Under the pieces are notes generated by a model that had not been told where the DNA came from, did no database searches, and was given only the letters and a program-made list of their open reading frames with translations. From Streptomyces sp. NBC_00287 (GTDB lineage: Bacteria; Actinomycetota; Actinomycetes; Streptomycetales; Streptomycetaceae), in the NCBI RefSeq assembly GCF_036173105.1, contig NZ_CP108053.1:5580001-5644000 (forward strand): 64,000 nt of DNA, given 5' to 3'. Shown piece by piece: positions 54,279 through 64,000 of the stretch. The position numbers were made by a program, and so were the translations under genes. Numbering within the stretch: position 1 is the stretch's first letter; each line of letters opens with the position of its first letter.

Positions 54279-55097
54279 GTGTCTGACCAGAACCTGAACG
54301 ACGCCGTCGAGCCGGACGAGACCGTGTCCGTGGAAGACGAGCTCGACATCGTCGAGGGCGCGGACGAGGACCTGGACGAGGTCGAGGCTGCCGACGCCGA
54401 GGCGGGCGAGCCCGCCGAGGAAGCGGCCGTACACGTCGAGGACGAGGCCGAAGAGGCCGAGGAAGAGCCGGCCGAGCCGGTCGACCCCGTCGCCGCCCTG
54501 CGCGAAGAGCTGCGGACCCTGCCCGGCGAGTGGTACGTCATCCACACCTACGCCGGTTACGAGAACCGCGTGAAGACCAACCTGGAGCAGCGCGCCGTCT
54601 CGCTGAACGTCGAGGACTACATCTTCGCGGCAGAGGTGCCGCAGGAAGAGGTCGTCCAGATCAAGAACGGCGACCGCAAGACGATCAAGCAGAACAAGCT
54701 CCCGGGCTACGTCCTCGTCCGCATGGACCTGACGAACGAGTCCTGGGGCGTCGTCCGCAACACCCCCGGCGTCACCGGCTTCGTGGGCAACGCCTACGAC
54801 CCGTACCCGCTGACCCTGGACGAGATCGTCAAGATGCTCGCCCCGGAGGCGGAGGAGAAGGCCGCCCGCGAGGCCGCCGAGGCCGAGGGCAAGCCGGCGC
54901 CGCAGCGCAAGGTCGAGGTCCAGGTGCTGGACTTCGAGGTCGGCGACTCGGTCACCGTCACCGACGGTCCCTTCGCCACCCTCCAGGCCACGATCAACGA
55001 GATCAACCCCGACTCCAAGAAGGTCAAGGGTCTCGTCGAGATCTTCGGCCGGGAGACGCCGGTCGAGCTGTCGTTCGACCAGATCCAGAAGAACTAG
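54279..55097 (+). CDS. nusG: Transcription elongation/antitermination factor NusG
   Basis: This 272-residue factor has an acidic N-terminal extension of about 80 residues (Glu/Asp/Ala-rich) typical of streptomycetes. The NGN domain starts at EWYVIHTYAGYENRVKTNL, and a C-terminal KOW domain begins near FEVGDSVTVTDGPFATL. It binds RNA polymerase and, through KOW, Rho or S10. A 30-residue Ala/Glu linker separates the domains. The GTG at 54279 agrees with the family N-terminus. Confidence 0.96.
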   Translation: MSDQNLNDAVEPDETVSVEDELDIVEGADEDLDEVEAADAEAGEPAEEAAVHVEDEAEEAEEEPAEPVDPVAALREELRTLPGEWYVIHTYAGYENRVKTNLEQRAVSLNVEDYIFAAEVPQEEVVQIKNGDRKTIKQNKLPGYVLVRMDLTNESWGVVRNTPGVTGFVGNAYDPYPLTLDEIVKMLAPEAEEKAAREAAEAEGKPAPQRKVEVQVLDFEVGDSVTVTDGPFATLQATINEINPDSKKVKGLVEIFGRETPVELSFDQIQKN

Positions 55098-55114
55098 ATC
55101 TCACTGCTTCCGAC

Positions 55115-55149
55115 CAGGTCAGGCGGGCTTTCAAAGCCTGTCTGACCTG
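55115..55149 (+). terminator. Hairpin between nusG and rplK
   Basis: CAGGTCAG (55115-55122) pairs with CTGACCTG (55142-55149). An inner GGCTT/AGCC pairing gives an interrupted stem. It could terminate the secE-nusG transcript or attenuate read-through into rplK. Confidence 0.65.
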
Positions 55150-55256
55150 CTCGGTTTTCAGCCGCGCAGCCATACCCGTTATCGTTGTGCGGTATGCCTG
55201 CATCCGGGACGCGACCTGGATGGGGGCAAACCCGATTCGAAAGGACCCGGAGAGCT

Positions 55257-55691
55257 ATGCCTCCCAAGAAGAAGAAGGTCACGGGGCTCATCAAGCTCCA
55301 GATCCAGGCCGGTGCCGCCAACCCGGCTCCGCCGGTCGGCCCCGCGCTGGGTCAGCACGGCGTCAACATCATGGAGTTCTGCAAGGCCTACAACGCCGCG
55401 ACCGAGTCGCAGCGCGGTTGGGTCATCCCGGTGGAGATCACGGTCTACGAGGACCGCTCCTTCACCTTCGTGACCAAGACTCCGCCGGCCGCCAAGATGA
55501 TCCTCAAGGCCGCGGGCGTGGAGAAGGGCTCCGGCGAGCCGCACAAGACCAAGGTCGCCAAGATCACCGAGGCGCAGGTCCGCGAGATCGCCACCACCAA
55601 GATGCCCGACCTCAACGCCAACGACCTGGACGCCGCGTCGAAGATCATCGCCGGCACCGCCCGTTCCATGGGCATCACGGTCGAGGGCTGA
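55257..55691 (+). CDS. rplK: 50S ribosomal protein L11
   Basis: This 144-residue protein of the GTPase-associated centre has the proline-rich hinge [20 protein letters not shown], where thiostrepton and RelA-related signalling act, and a C-terminal RNA-binding domain. The ATG at 55257 follows CGGAG. It is co-transcribed with rplA. Confidence 0.98.
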
Positions 55692-55765
55692 AGCCCAACC
55701 CCCAGCAGTAGTGGCAGGGCCTGCTCGGCCCGCACCACGACTCCTCAGAAAACCCAGGAGCAGTA

Positions 55766-56491
55766 GTGAGCAAGCGCAGCAAGTCTCTCCGCGCTGCGGA
55801 CGCCAAGATCGACCGGGAGAAGCTCTACGCCCCGCTCGAGGCCGTCCGTCTCGCCAAGGAGACCTCCACGACCAAGTTCGACGGCACCGTCGAGGTCGCC
55901 TTCCGTCTGGGTGTCGACCCGCGCAAGGCCGACCAGATGGTCCGTGGCACCGTGAACCTCCCGCACGGCACCGGTAAGACCGCCCGGGTCCTGGTCTTCG
56001 CGACCGGTGACCGTGCCGAGGCCGCTCGTGCCGCGGGCGCCGACATCGTCGGCGCCGACGAGCTCATCGACGAGGTGTCGAAGGGCCGTCTGGACTTCGA
56101 CGCCGTTGTCGCCACCCCGGACCTCATGGGCAAGGTCGGCCGCCTCGGCCGCGTGCTCGGTCCGCGTGGTCTGATGCCGAACCCGAAGACCGGCACCGTC
56201 ACGCCGGACGTCGCCAAGGCTGTCAACGACATCAAGGGCGGCAAGATCGAGTTCCGCGTCGACAAGCACTCGAACCTGCACTTCATCATCGGCAAGACGT
56301 CGTTCGACGACACCAAGCTGGTGGAGAACTACGGCGCGGCCCTGGAGGAGATCCTCCGTCTGAAGCCATCCGCCGCCAAGGGTCGCTACATCAAGAAGGC
56401 CGCCATCAGCACCACGATGGGCCCCGGCATTCCGGTCGACTCCAACCGCACCCGCAACCTCCTCGTCGAGGAGGACCCGGCCGCGGTCTGA
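55766..56491 (+). CDS. rplA: 50S ribosomal protein L1
   Basis: This 241-residue stalk-base protein includes the signature GRLGRVLGPRGLMPNPKTGT. In E. coli L1 represses its own operon; the short spacer before rplK has not been shown to carry that site here. The GTG at 55766 has AGGAG 5 bases upstream. A strong terminator follows. Confidence 0.98.
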   Translation: MSKRSKSLRAADAKIDREKLYAPLEAVRLAKETSTTKFDGTVEVAFRLGVDPRKADQMVRGTVNLPHGTGKTARVLVFATGDRAEAARAAGADIVGADELIDEVSKGRLDFDAVVATPDLMGKVGRLGRVLGPRGLMPNPKTGTVTPDVAKAVNDIKGGKIEFRVDKHSNLHFIIGKTSFDDTKLVENYGAALEEILRLKPSAAKGRYIKKAAISTTMGPGIPVDSNRTRNLLVEEDPAAV

Positions 56492-56507
56492 TCCCCGAGG
56501 CTGACTG

Positions 56508-56541
56508 ACGGGCCCCGCACCTTTCGAGGTGCGGGGCCCGT
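56508..56541 (+). terminator. Strong UUCG-capped terminator after rplKA
   Basis: A 15-bp perfect stem (56508-56522 with 56527-56541; arms begin ACGGGCCCCG and end CGGGGCCCGT) carries a TTCG tetraloop. It is followed by TCCCTTTTCC. Confidence 0.95.
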
Positions 56542-56563
56542 TCCCTTTTCCGTTTCCGGACGA

Positions 56564-56586
56564 TTGTCAGTGCCCTCGGTTAGCGT
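56564..56586 (+). promoter_or_regulatory. PafBC-type (DNA damage) promoter of the first lipoprotein gene
   Basis: TTGTCAGTG (56564-56572), 8 bases, TAGCGT (56581-56586): an exact match to TTGTCRGTG-N8-TAnnnT. The downstream start codon is 35 bases beyond the -10. Confidence 0.72.
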
Positions 56587-56620
56587 TCTGGGGCAGGGGA
56601 CGACTGCGGGGGTGGGACGG

Positions 56621-57421
56621 ATGAGGAGCACGGCGATCATTGTGATGGCGCTGCTGGCAGCCCTCACGGCCTGCACGGAGGAACAGCCCGCCGTCCGACC
56701 GCACCTGGCCGCCCTGCGCGCCGCCGAGCGGTCCACAGCCGCCGCGCACTCCGTCCGGGTGGAGTCCACCACGGCCATGGGCGAGGAACTGTCCATCGAG
56801 GCCGAGGGCGCCCTCGACTGGCAGGACGAACTCGTCGGCACCCTGACCATCACCTACACCGGCGGCACGACCGCGCAGACGATGCGCCGCCTCGGCGTCA
56901 CCTCCATGGAAGCCCGCTACCTCCCCGACGCCTACTACGCGCACATGGGCGAGAAGTTCGCGAAGCAGTCGGGCGGCAGGCACTGGATCAGATACGCCTA
57001 CGACGACCTGGCGGACCTCGGCGACGGCACCGGCGCCACCTTCGCCGAGCAGATACGCACCAGCACCCCGAACCAGTCGGTGAAGCTCCTGCTGGACTGC
57101 GCGGACGTACGCAGGATCGGCGAGGAGACGGTACGGGGCCGCCGTGCCGTGCACTACTCCGGCACCGTGGCGGTGGACGACGTCGCCGACGCGGGCCTCA
57201 GACGGCAGCTGGAGCAGGCCGGCGTGACCGCCCAGACCGTCGACCTGTGGGTCGACGACCGGGGCCTGCTGATCAAGAAGGCCGAGAAGGGTGAGCTGGC
57301 TACCGGGGAGCTGACCCAGACCGCCCACTACAGCGACTACGGCGTGCGGGTCTCCACCGAGGCGCCCCCGGCCGAGGACACCCAGGACTTCAAGGAACTC
57401 CTGAAGAAGCAAGGCTCCTGA
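56621..57421 (+). CDS. LppX/LprG-like lipoprotein, first of a pair
   Basis: This 266-residue exported lipoprotein has the lipobox LLAALTAC near residue 18. A single beta-rich domain of the LppX/LprAFG-like class follows. Landmarks are SVRVESTTAMGEELSIEAEG, an internal VKLLLDCADVRRIGEETVRG and VDLWVDDRGLLIKKAEKG. Relatives carry lipids or act in envelope signalling. It lies with its paralogue between two ribosomal-protein operons and has its own damage-type promoter. The ATG at 56621 is chosen to give the signal peptide. The function is unknown. Confidence 0.87.
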   Translation: MRSTAIIVMALLAALTACTEEQPAVRPHLAALRAAERSTAAAHSVRVESTTAMGEELSIEAEGALDWQDELVGTLTITYTGGTTAQTMRRLGVTSMEARYLPDAYYAHMGEKFAKQSGGRHWIRYAYDDLADLGDGTGATFAEQIRTSTPNQSVKLLLDCADVRRIGEETVRGRRAVHYSGTVAVDDVADAGLRRQLEQAGVTAQTVDLWVDDRGLLIKKAEKGELATGELTQTAHYSDYGVRVSTEAPPAEDTQDFKELLKKQGS

Positions 57422-57512
57422 GCCAGCCGGAATTCAAGAGACCGCTTCCACCCCGATCGGCTAGGCTCGCGGCTCATCTGTGTATCGCTCATGTGTTCCT
57501 TGGGGGGAATCA

Positions 57513-58376
57513 ATGGGGCTTTCTGTACGACGTTCCGCGCGCACTCGCACGATCGGGGCCGGGCTCGCCGCCGTGGCTCTCACCGCCGGCGCGGTCAGCT
57601 GTTCCAAGGGGGAGGCCGAACAGTCGCCGAAGATGACGCCCGCGGCGGCCGTGGCCAAGGCGGCGAAGAACGCGGACGACATCACCTCCCTGCAGTACCG
57701 CATGACGGGCGAGGTGCCGGAGCAGGGGCGGGTCAAGGCGGAGGCCGCCATGCGGATGAAGCCCGATGTCGCCATGAGCATGAAAATGACGGCGCTCGAC
57801 GAAGGGGCGGACGGCTCCTTCGAGATCCGGCTCGTCGACAAGGCCATGTACATCGGTGGGAACGCCGAGATGGCCAAGGAGATGGACGGCAAGAGCTGGA
57901 TGAAGTTCGACATGTCCGCGCTCGGGGAGAACTCGGTCGGCGGAGGAGGTACTCCCGGCGCCGGCCAGGCCGAGCAGAACCCGGCGGCCGAGTCTACGTT
58001 CCTCACCGGCGCCAAGGACGTGAAGAAGATCGGCACCGAGAAGGTCGACGGCGTCGAGACGACCCACTACCAGGGCACCGTCACCCTCGACACGCTCCGG
58101 GACTCCTTCAAGGACGAGGACAAGGACACGCGCGAGAAGCGCGAGAAGAGCATCGAGCAGTACGAGGAGATGGGCGTCGACGAGCTCACGATGGACATGT
58201 GGGTCGACGGCGAGGACCACACCAAGCAGTTCCGGATGAAGGGCGACGCCGACAAGGGCCGACTCGATCTGACGGTGACCTTCCTCGACTACAACAAGCC
58301 GGTGACCGTGAAGGCCCCGCCCGCCAAGGACACCTTCGACCTGGCCGAGATGATGAAGGAACTCGAGAGCAGCTGA
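57513..58376 (+). CDS. LppX/LprG-like lipoprotein, second of a pair
   Basis: This 287-residue paralogue of the preceding gene has an Arg-rich signal start, a hydrophobic core and the lipobox AGAVSC. The same beta-rich domain follows, with DVKKIGTEKVDGVETTHYQG and MWVDGEDHTKQFRMKGDADK. A glycine-rich loop sits near residue 150. The ATG at 57513 follows GGGGGG. A 91-base spacer after the first gene may hold its own promoter. It resembles the LolA-like protein at 6872 only in fold class. Confidence 0.88.
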   Translation: MGLSVRRSARTRTIGAGLAAVALTAGAVSCSKGEAEQSPKMTPAAAVAKAAKNADDITSLQYRMTGEVPEQGRVKAEAAMRMKPDVAMSMKMTALDEGADGSFEIRLVDKAMYIGGNAEMAKEMDGKSWMKFDMSALGENSVGGGGTPGAGQAEQNPAAESTFLTGAKDVKKIGTEKVDGVETTHYQGTVTLDTLRDSFKDEDKDTREKREKSIEQYEEMGVDELTMDMWVDGEDHTKQFRMKGDADKGRLDLTVTFLDYNKPVTVKAPPAKDTFDLAEMMKELESS

Positions 58377-58379
58377 GCC

Positions 58380-58660
58380 TCGTAGGGCCGGATTTGCTTG
58401 ACGGCGAATCCTTCACGTACTCTCCTACAGAAGCCAAAGACCGCTGGTCGTTGCCGTGCACTCGTTCGAGGGTGCGGTGGCCGAAGGATCCGCTGAACTG
58501 CGGACGACCCGCGCAGGTGTCTGTGGAAGTGCTCCCGAAGCCCCTTTCAAGGGATTGCGGTCGAGCTACGCCCCGTGCGCCTGCGCCGGGGCGTTTCGTT
58601 TTCCCCAGTCCTCCTTCGGGTCCGCGCGGTCCGAATCACCCGGAAGGAGGCCGAGGCTCT
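58380..58660 (+). promoter_or_regulatory. rplJ leader with attenuator
   Basis: This 281-base leader opens with a TTGACG box (58398-58403) and TACTCT (58418-58423), an imperfectly spaced promoter. It contains a long structured segment and ends in an intrinsic-terminator-like hairpin, ACGCCCCG (58568-58575)/CGGGGCGT (58587-58594), followed by TTCGTTTTCCCC. Its position fits the L10(L12) leader that autoregulates rplJL in many bacteria. The L10-binding fold itself was not resolved. Confidence 0.65.
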
Positions 58661-59191
58661 ATGGCGAGGCCCGACAAGGCTGCCGCGGTTGCCGAGCTGA
58701 CGGACAAGTTCCGCAGCTCCAACGCCGCCGTGCTGACCGAGTACCGCGGTCTCACCGTGGCGCAGCTCAAGACGCTGCGTCGTTCGCTCGGTGAGAACGC
58801 CCAGTACGCCGTGGTGAAGAACACGCTGACCAAGATTGCGGCCAACGAGGCCGGGATCACGCTGGACGACCAGCTCTTCGCTGGTCCGACTGCCGTCGCC
58901 TTCGTCACCGGTGACCCGGTGGAGTCGGCGAAGGGTCTTCGTGACTTCGCCAAGGACAACCCGAACCTCATCATCAAGGGCGGTGTCCTTGACGGCAAGG
59001 CGCTGTCCGCCGATGAGATCAAGAAGCTTGCGGACCTCGAGTCCCGCGAGGTTCTGCTCGCCAAGCTGGCGGGCGCCATGAAGGGCAAGCAGACGCAGGC
59101 TGCTCAGCTCTTCCAGGCGCTCCCGTCGAAGCTCGTCCGCACCGTGGACGCGCTTCGCGCCAAGCAGGACGAGCAGGGCGGTGCCGAGTAA
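58661..59191 (+). CDS. rplJ: 50S ribosomal protein L10
   Basis: This 176-residue stalk protein, MARPDKAAAVAELTDKFRSS onward, has EYRGLTVAQLKTLRRSL and the C-terminal helix that anchors L7/L12 dimers. The ATG at 58661 has GGAAGGAGG 10 bases upstream. It is first of the rplJ-rplL pair. Confidence 0.98.
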   Translation: MARPDKAAAVAELTDKFRSSNAAVLTEYRGLTVAQLKTLRRSLGENAQYAVVKNTLTKIAANEAGITLDDQLFAGPTAVAFVTGDPVESAKGLRDFAKDNPNLIIKGGVLDGKALSADEIKKLADLESREVLLAKLAGAMKGKQTQAAQLFQALPSKLVRTVDALRAKQDEQGGAE

Positions 59192-59314
59192 TTCGGCTCG
59201 CATCATGACCGCCGCCTGAGGCCTCCCGCCGCAGGTGACGGTCGTAGCGGGCCAACGTACGCCCGCCAGTCATGTACATCCGGCACCAGCCGAATTAGTG
59301 GAAGGAAAGCCATC

Positions 59315-59695
59315 GTGGCTCTCACCCAGGAAGAACTGCTCGCCGAGTTCGAGACCATGACCCTGATCCAGCTCTCCGAGTTCGTGAAGGCGTTCGAGGA
59401 GAAGTTCGACGTCACCGCCGCCGCCGCGGTTGCCGTCGCGGGCCCGGCCGGTCCGGCCGCCCCGGCCGAGCAGGCCGAGGAGAAGGACGAGTTCGACGTC
59501 ATCCTCACCGGTGCCGGCGACAAGAAGATCCAGGTCATCAAGGTCGTGCGTGAGCTCACCTCCCTGGGCCTCAAGGAGGCCAAGGACCTCGTGGACGGCG
59601 CCCCGAAGCCCGTTCTCGAGAAGGTTGCCAAGGACGCCGCCGAGAAGGCCGCCGAGTCCCTCAAGGGCGCCGGCGCCTCCGTCGAGGTCAAGTAA
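59315..59695 (+). CDS. rplL: 50S ribosomal protein L7/L12
   Basis: This 126-residue protein has an N-terminal dimerisation helix (LLAEFETMTLIQLSEFVKAF), an Ala/Pro/Glu hinge at about residues 35-55 and a C-terminal domain with KIQVIKVVRELTSLGLKEAK that contacts translation factors. The GTG at 59315 has GAAGGAA upstream. A strong terminator separates it from rpoB. Confidence 0.98.
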   Translation: MALTQEELLAEFETMTLIQLSEFVKAFEEKFDVTAAAAVAVAGPAGPAAPAEQAEEKDEFDVILTGAGDKKIQVIKVVRELTSLGLKEAKDLVDGAPKPVLEKVAKDAAEKAAESLKGAGASVEVK

Positions 59696-59741
59696 CACCT
59701 GCGAGCTGAACGCGGCCCCGTAGGGCTGTAACGCGAGCGCA

Positions 59742-59779
59742 CCGAAGAGCGATCATCCATCTGGGTGGTCGCTCTTCGG
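59742..59779 (+). terminator. Terminator between rplL and rpoB
   Basis: The arm CCGAAGAGCGATCATCC (59742-59758) pairs with GGGTGGTCGCTCTTCGG (59763-59779) through 11 perfect and 6 wobble-containing pairs, with a 4-base loop. Confidence 0.88.
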
Positions 59780-59998
59780 CGTTCCCGGAGGGGCGGCCGC
59801 GGTTGCCTTGCCGCCCCGGTGACGAGGGGTATGGTGATCTTCGTCGTGTCTCCTGAACGCCCCGGTTCGGGCAGGGGGGCCTTGACGAACCGCACGCAGC
59901 GCGCAATTCTCAGGACGCGTCGTCACAACGGTCCGAATCCGAGGCATGGATCGACGACGAAGAGGGCAGTATCAACGTGCATCGAGGGCGGGCATGCC

Positions 59999-60028
59999 GA
60001 GGGCGTTGAGAACGAGGGCGTTGAGAAC
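59999..60028 (+). repeat. 15-bp tandem repeat in the rpoB upstream region
   Basis: GAGGGCGTTGAGAAC occurs at 59999-60013 and again at 60014-60028, about 25 bases upstream of the rpoB -35 box. The 59780-60053 stretch otherwise holds no gene I can support. Confidence 0.85.
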
Positions 60029-60053
60029 AACGAGGGTCGCGAAAAACCCGCAC

Positions 60054-60082
60054 TGGACATCAGTGTGCCAAGTGGCTACACT
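60054..60082 (+). promoter_or_regulatory. rpoBC promoter
   Basis: TGGACA (60054-60059) and TACACT (60077-60082) with the ideal 17-base spacing give a strong vegetative promoter. Transcription would begin near 60089, leaving a leader of about 177 bases before rpoB. Confidence 0.8.
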
Positions 60083-60265
60083 GACCCTTTGCGCTGCCTG
60101 TTAGCTGTCCCCTGCCCGTCACCAGGGGCATGCCCTCACCTGAGCACAGACGACCGGACCATCCCTGACCTGGCCAAACCGCCAAGAACGGGAATCTGTC
60201 TCTGCGCCCCGGATTGAGGGGCCGGTACGCGCGTAGTGAGTCCGAGCCCTCGGAAGGACCCCCTC

Positions 60266-63751
<3,486 letters not shown>

Positions 63752-63760
63752 CGGGAGTCC

Positions 63761-63789
63761 GGCGGGGCCCTCACCCACAGGGCCCCGCC
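63761..63789 (+). other. Hairpin between rpoB and rpoC
   Basis: A perfect 11-bp stem, GGCGGGGCCCT (63761-63771)/AGGGCCCCGCC (63779-63789), with a 7-base loop lies 10 bases after the rpoB stop. Since rpoC depends on the same transcript, it may be a processing or pausing element rather than a full terminator. Confidence 0.75.
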
Positions 63790-63848
63790 GACCCCCAGGC
63801 CCCCGTATCAGACCAAAGACTCACGACCCTGAGAGGGATTGACGCATA

Positions 63849-64000
63849 GTGCTCGACGTCAACTTCTTCGACGAGCTCCGGATCGGCCTGGCCACCGCTG
63901 ACGACATCCGTCAGTGGAGCCACGGCGAGGTCAAGAAGCCCGAGACCATCAACTACCGCACCCTCAAGCCCGAAAAGGACGGACTCTTCTGCGAGAAGAT
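63849..64000 (+). CDS. rpoC: RNA polymerase beta' subunit, 5' end
   Basis: The window ends 152 bases into rpoC. The translation MLDVNFFDELRIGLATADDI and TINYRTLKPEKDGLFCEK is the canonical N-terminus leading to the first zinc-binding domain. The GTG at 63849 has GAGAGGGA upstream, and a 97-base spacer holding a hairpin separates it from rpoB. Confidence 0.97.
   Translation, partial: MLDVNFFDELRIGLATADDIRQWSHGEVKKPETINYRTLKPEKDGLFCEK

Noticed and set aside
59765..60217. 150-codon plus-strand frame before rpoB
   Set aside because: It begins inside the rplL terminator, contains the rpoB promoter and a 15-bp tandem repeat, and matches no family.

Overview
The window is a GC-rich actinobacterial chromosome segment, almost certainly from Streptomyces. 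This is supported by the codon bias, frequent GTG (and one TTG) starts, a NusG with a long acidic N-terminal extension, an aminopeptidase whose zinc ligands line up one-for-one with S. griseus aminopeptidase, and the order tRNA-Thr/tRNA-Met/rpmG/two MaoC-type dehydratases/murB/add/aspC/tRNA-Trp/secE-nusG/rplKA/rplJL/rpoBC. No transposase, prophage, CRISPR array or integrase was seen.

Left part (1-25 kb). A secreted lytic transglycosylase is preceded by a ydaO-type (c-di-AMP) riboswitch. A peptide transporter and a CocE-type hydrolase form a coupled unit. Next come a polyprenyl diphosphate synthase, a secreted CHRD/DUF3455 protein, and a LolA-like protein with an ABC-2 exporter. A flavin reductase, a divergent pair of poorly understood genes (a DUF6668-like P-loop protein and a TPR protein), an M28 aminopeptidase and a VOC protein follow. 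Two HxlR regulators each face a divergent target (an MFS pump, an NmrA-like dehydrogenase). Then come the 2-oxoacid:ferredoxin oxidoreductase korAB, one NarL-type response regulator and two tandem paralogous sensor kinases.

Centre (25.4-36 kb). Ten overlapping genes, nuoA-B-C-H-I-J-K-L-M-N, encode a partial complex I. nuoD, nuoE, nuoF and nuoG are absent, so there is no NADH-input module and no 49-kDa quinone-site subunit. NuoB and NuoC each carry a long low-complexity C-terminal tail. With korAB 4 kb away, reduced ferredoxin is the most attractive candidate electron donor. This is the most interesting system in the window, although partial second nuo clusters are known from streptomycetes.

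Right part (36-64 kb). An HtpX-like protease and a YccF protein come first, then a SUKH-domain gene behind DnaA boxes and a DNA-damage-type promoter, an APC permease, a GlsB-like protein and YajQ with tRNA-Tyr. A cytosine-deaminase-like amidohydrolase that appears to lack two metal ligands lies between compositionally odd spacers. The tRNA-Thr/Met-rpmG-dehydratase block is followed by two TetR loci, each with clear palindromic operators, one of them controlling an efflux pump. murB, adenosine deaminase, aspC and tRNA-Trp lead into the secE-nusG-rplKA-rplJL-rpoBC transcription/translation block. That block is punctuated by strong hairpin terminators and interrupted by two lipoprotein genes between rplA and rplJ.

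Three promoters of the RecA-independent (PafBC-type) DNA-damage class, TTGTCAGTG-N8-hexamer, were read directly, in front of the VOC gene, the SUKH gene and the first lipoprotein gene.
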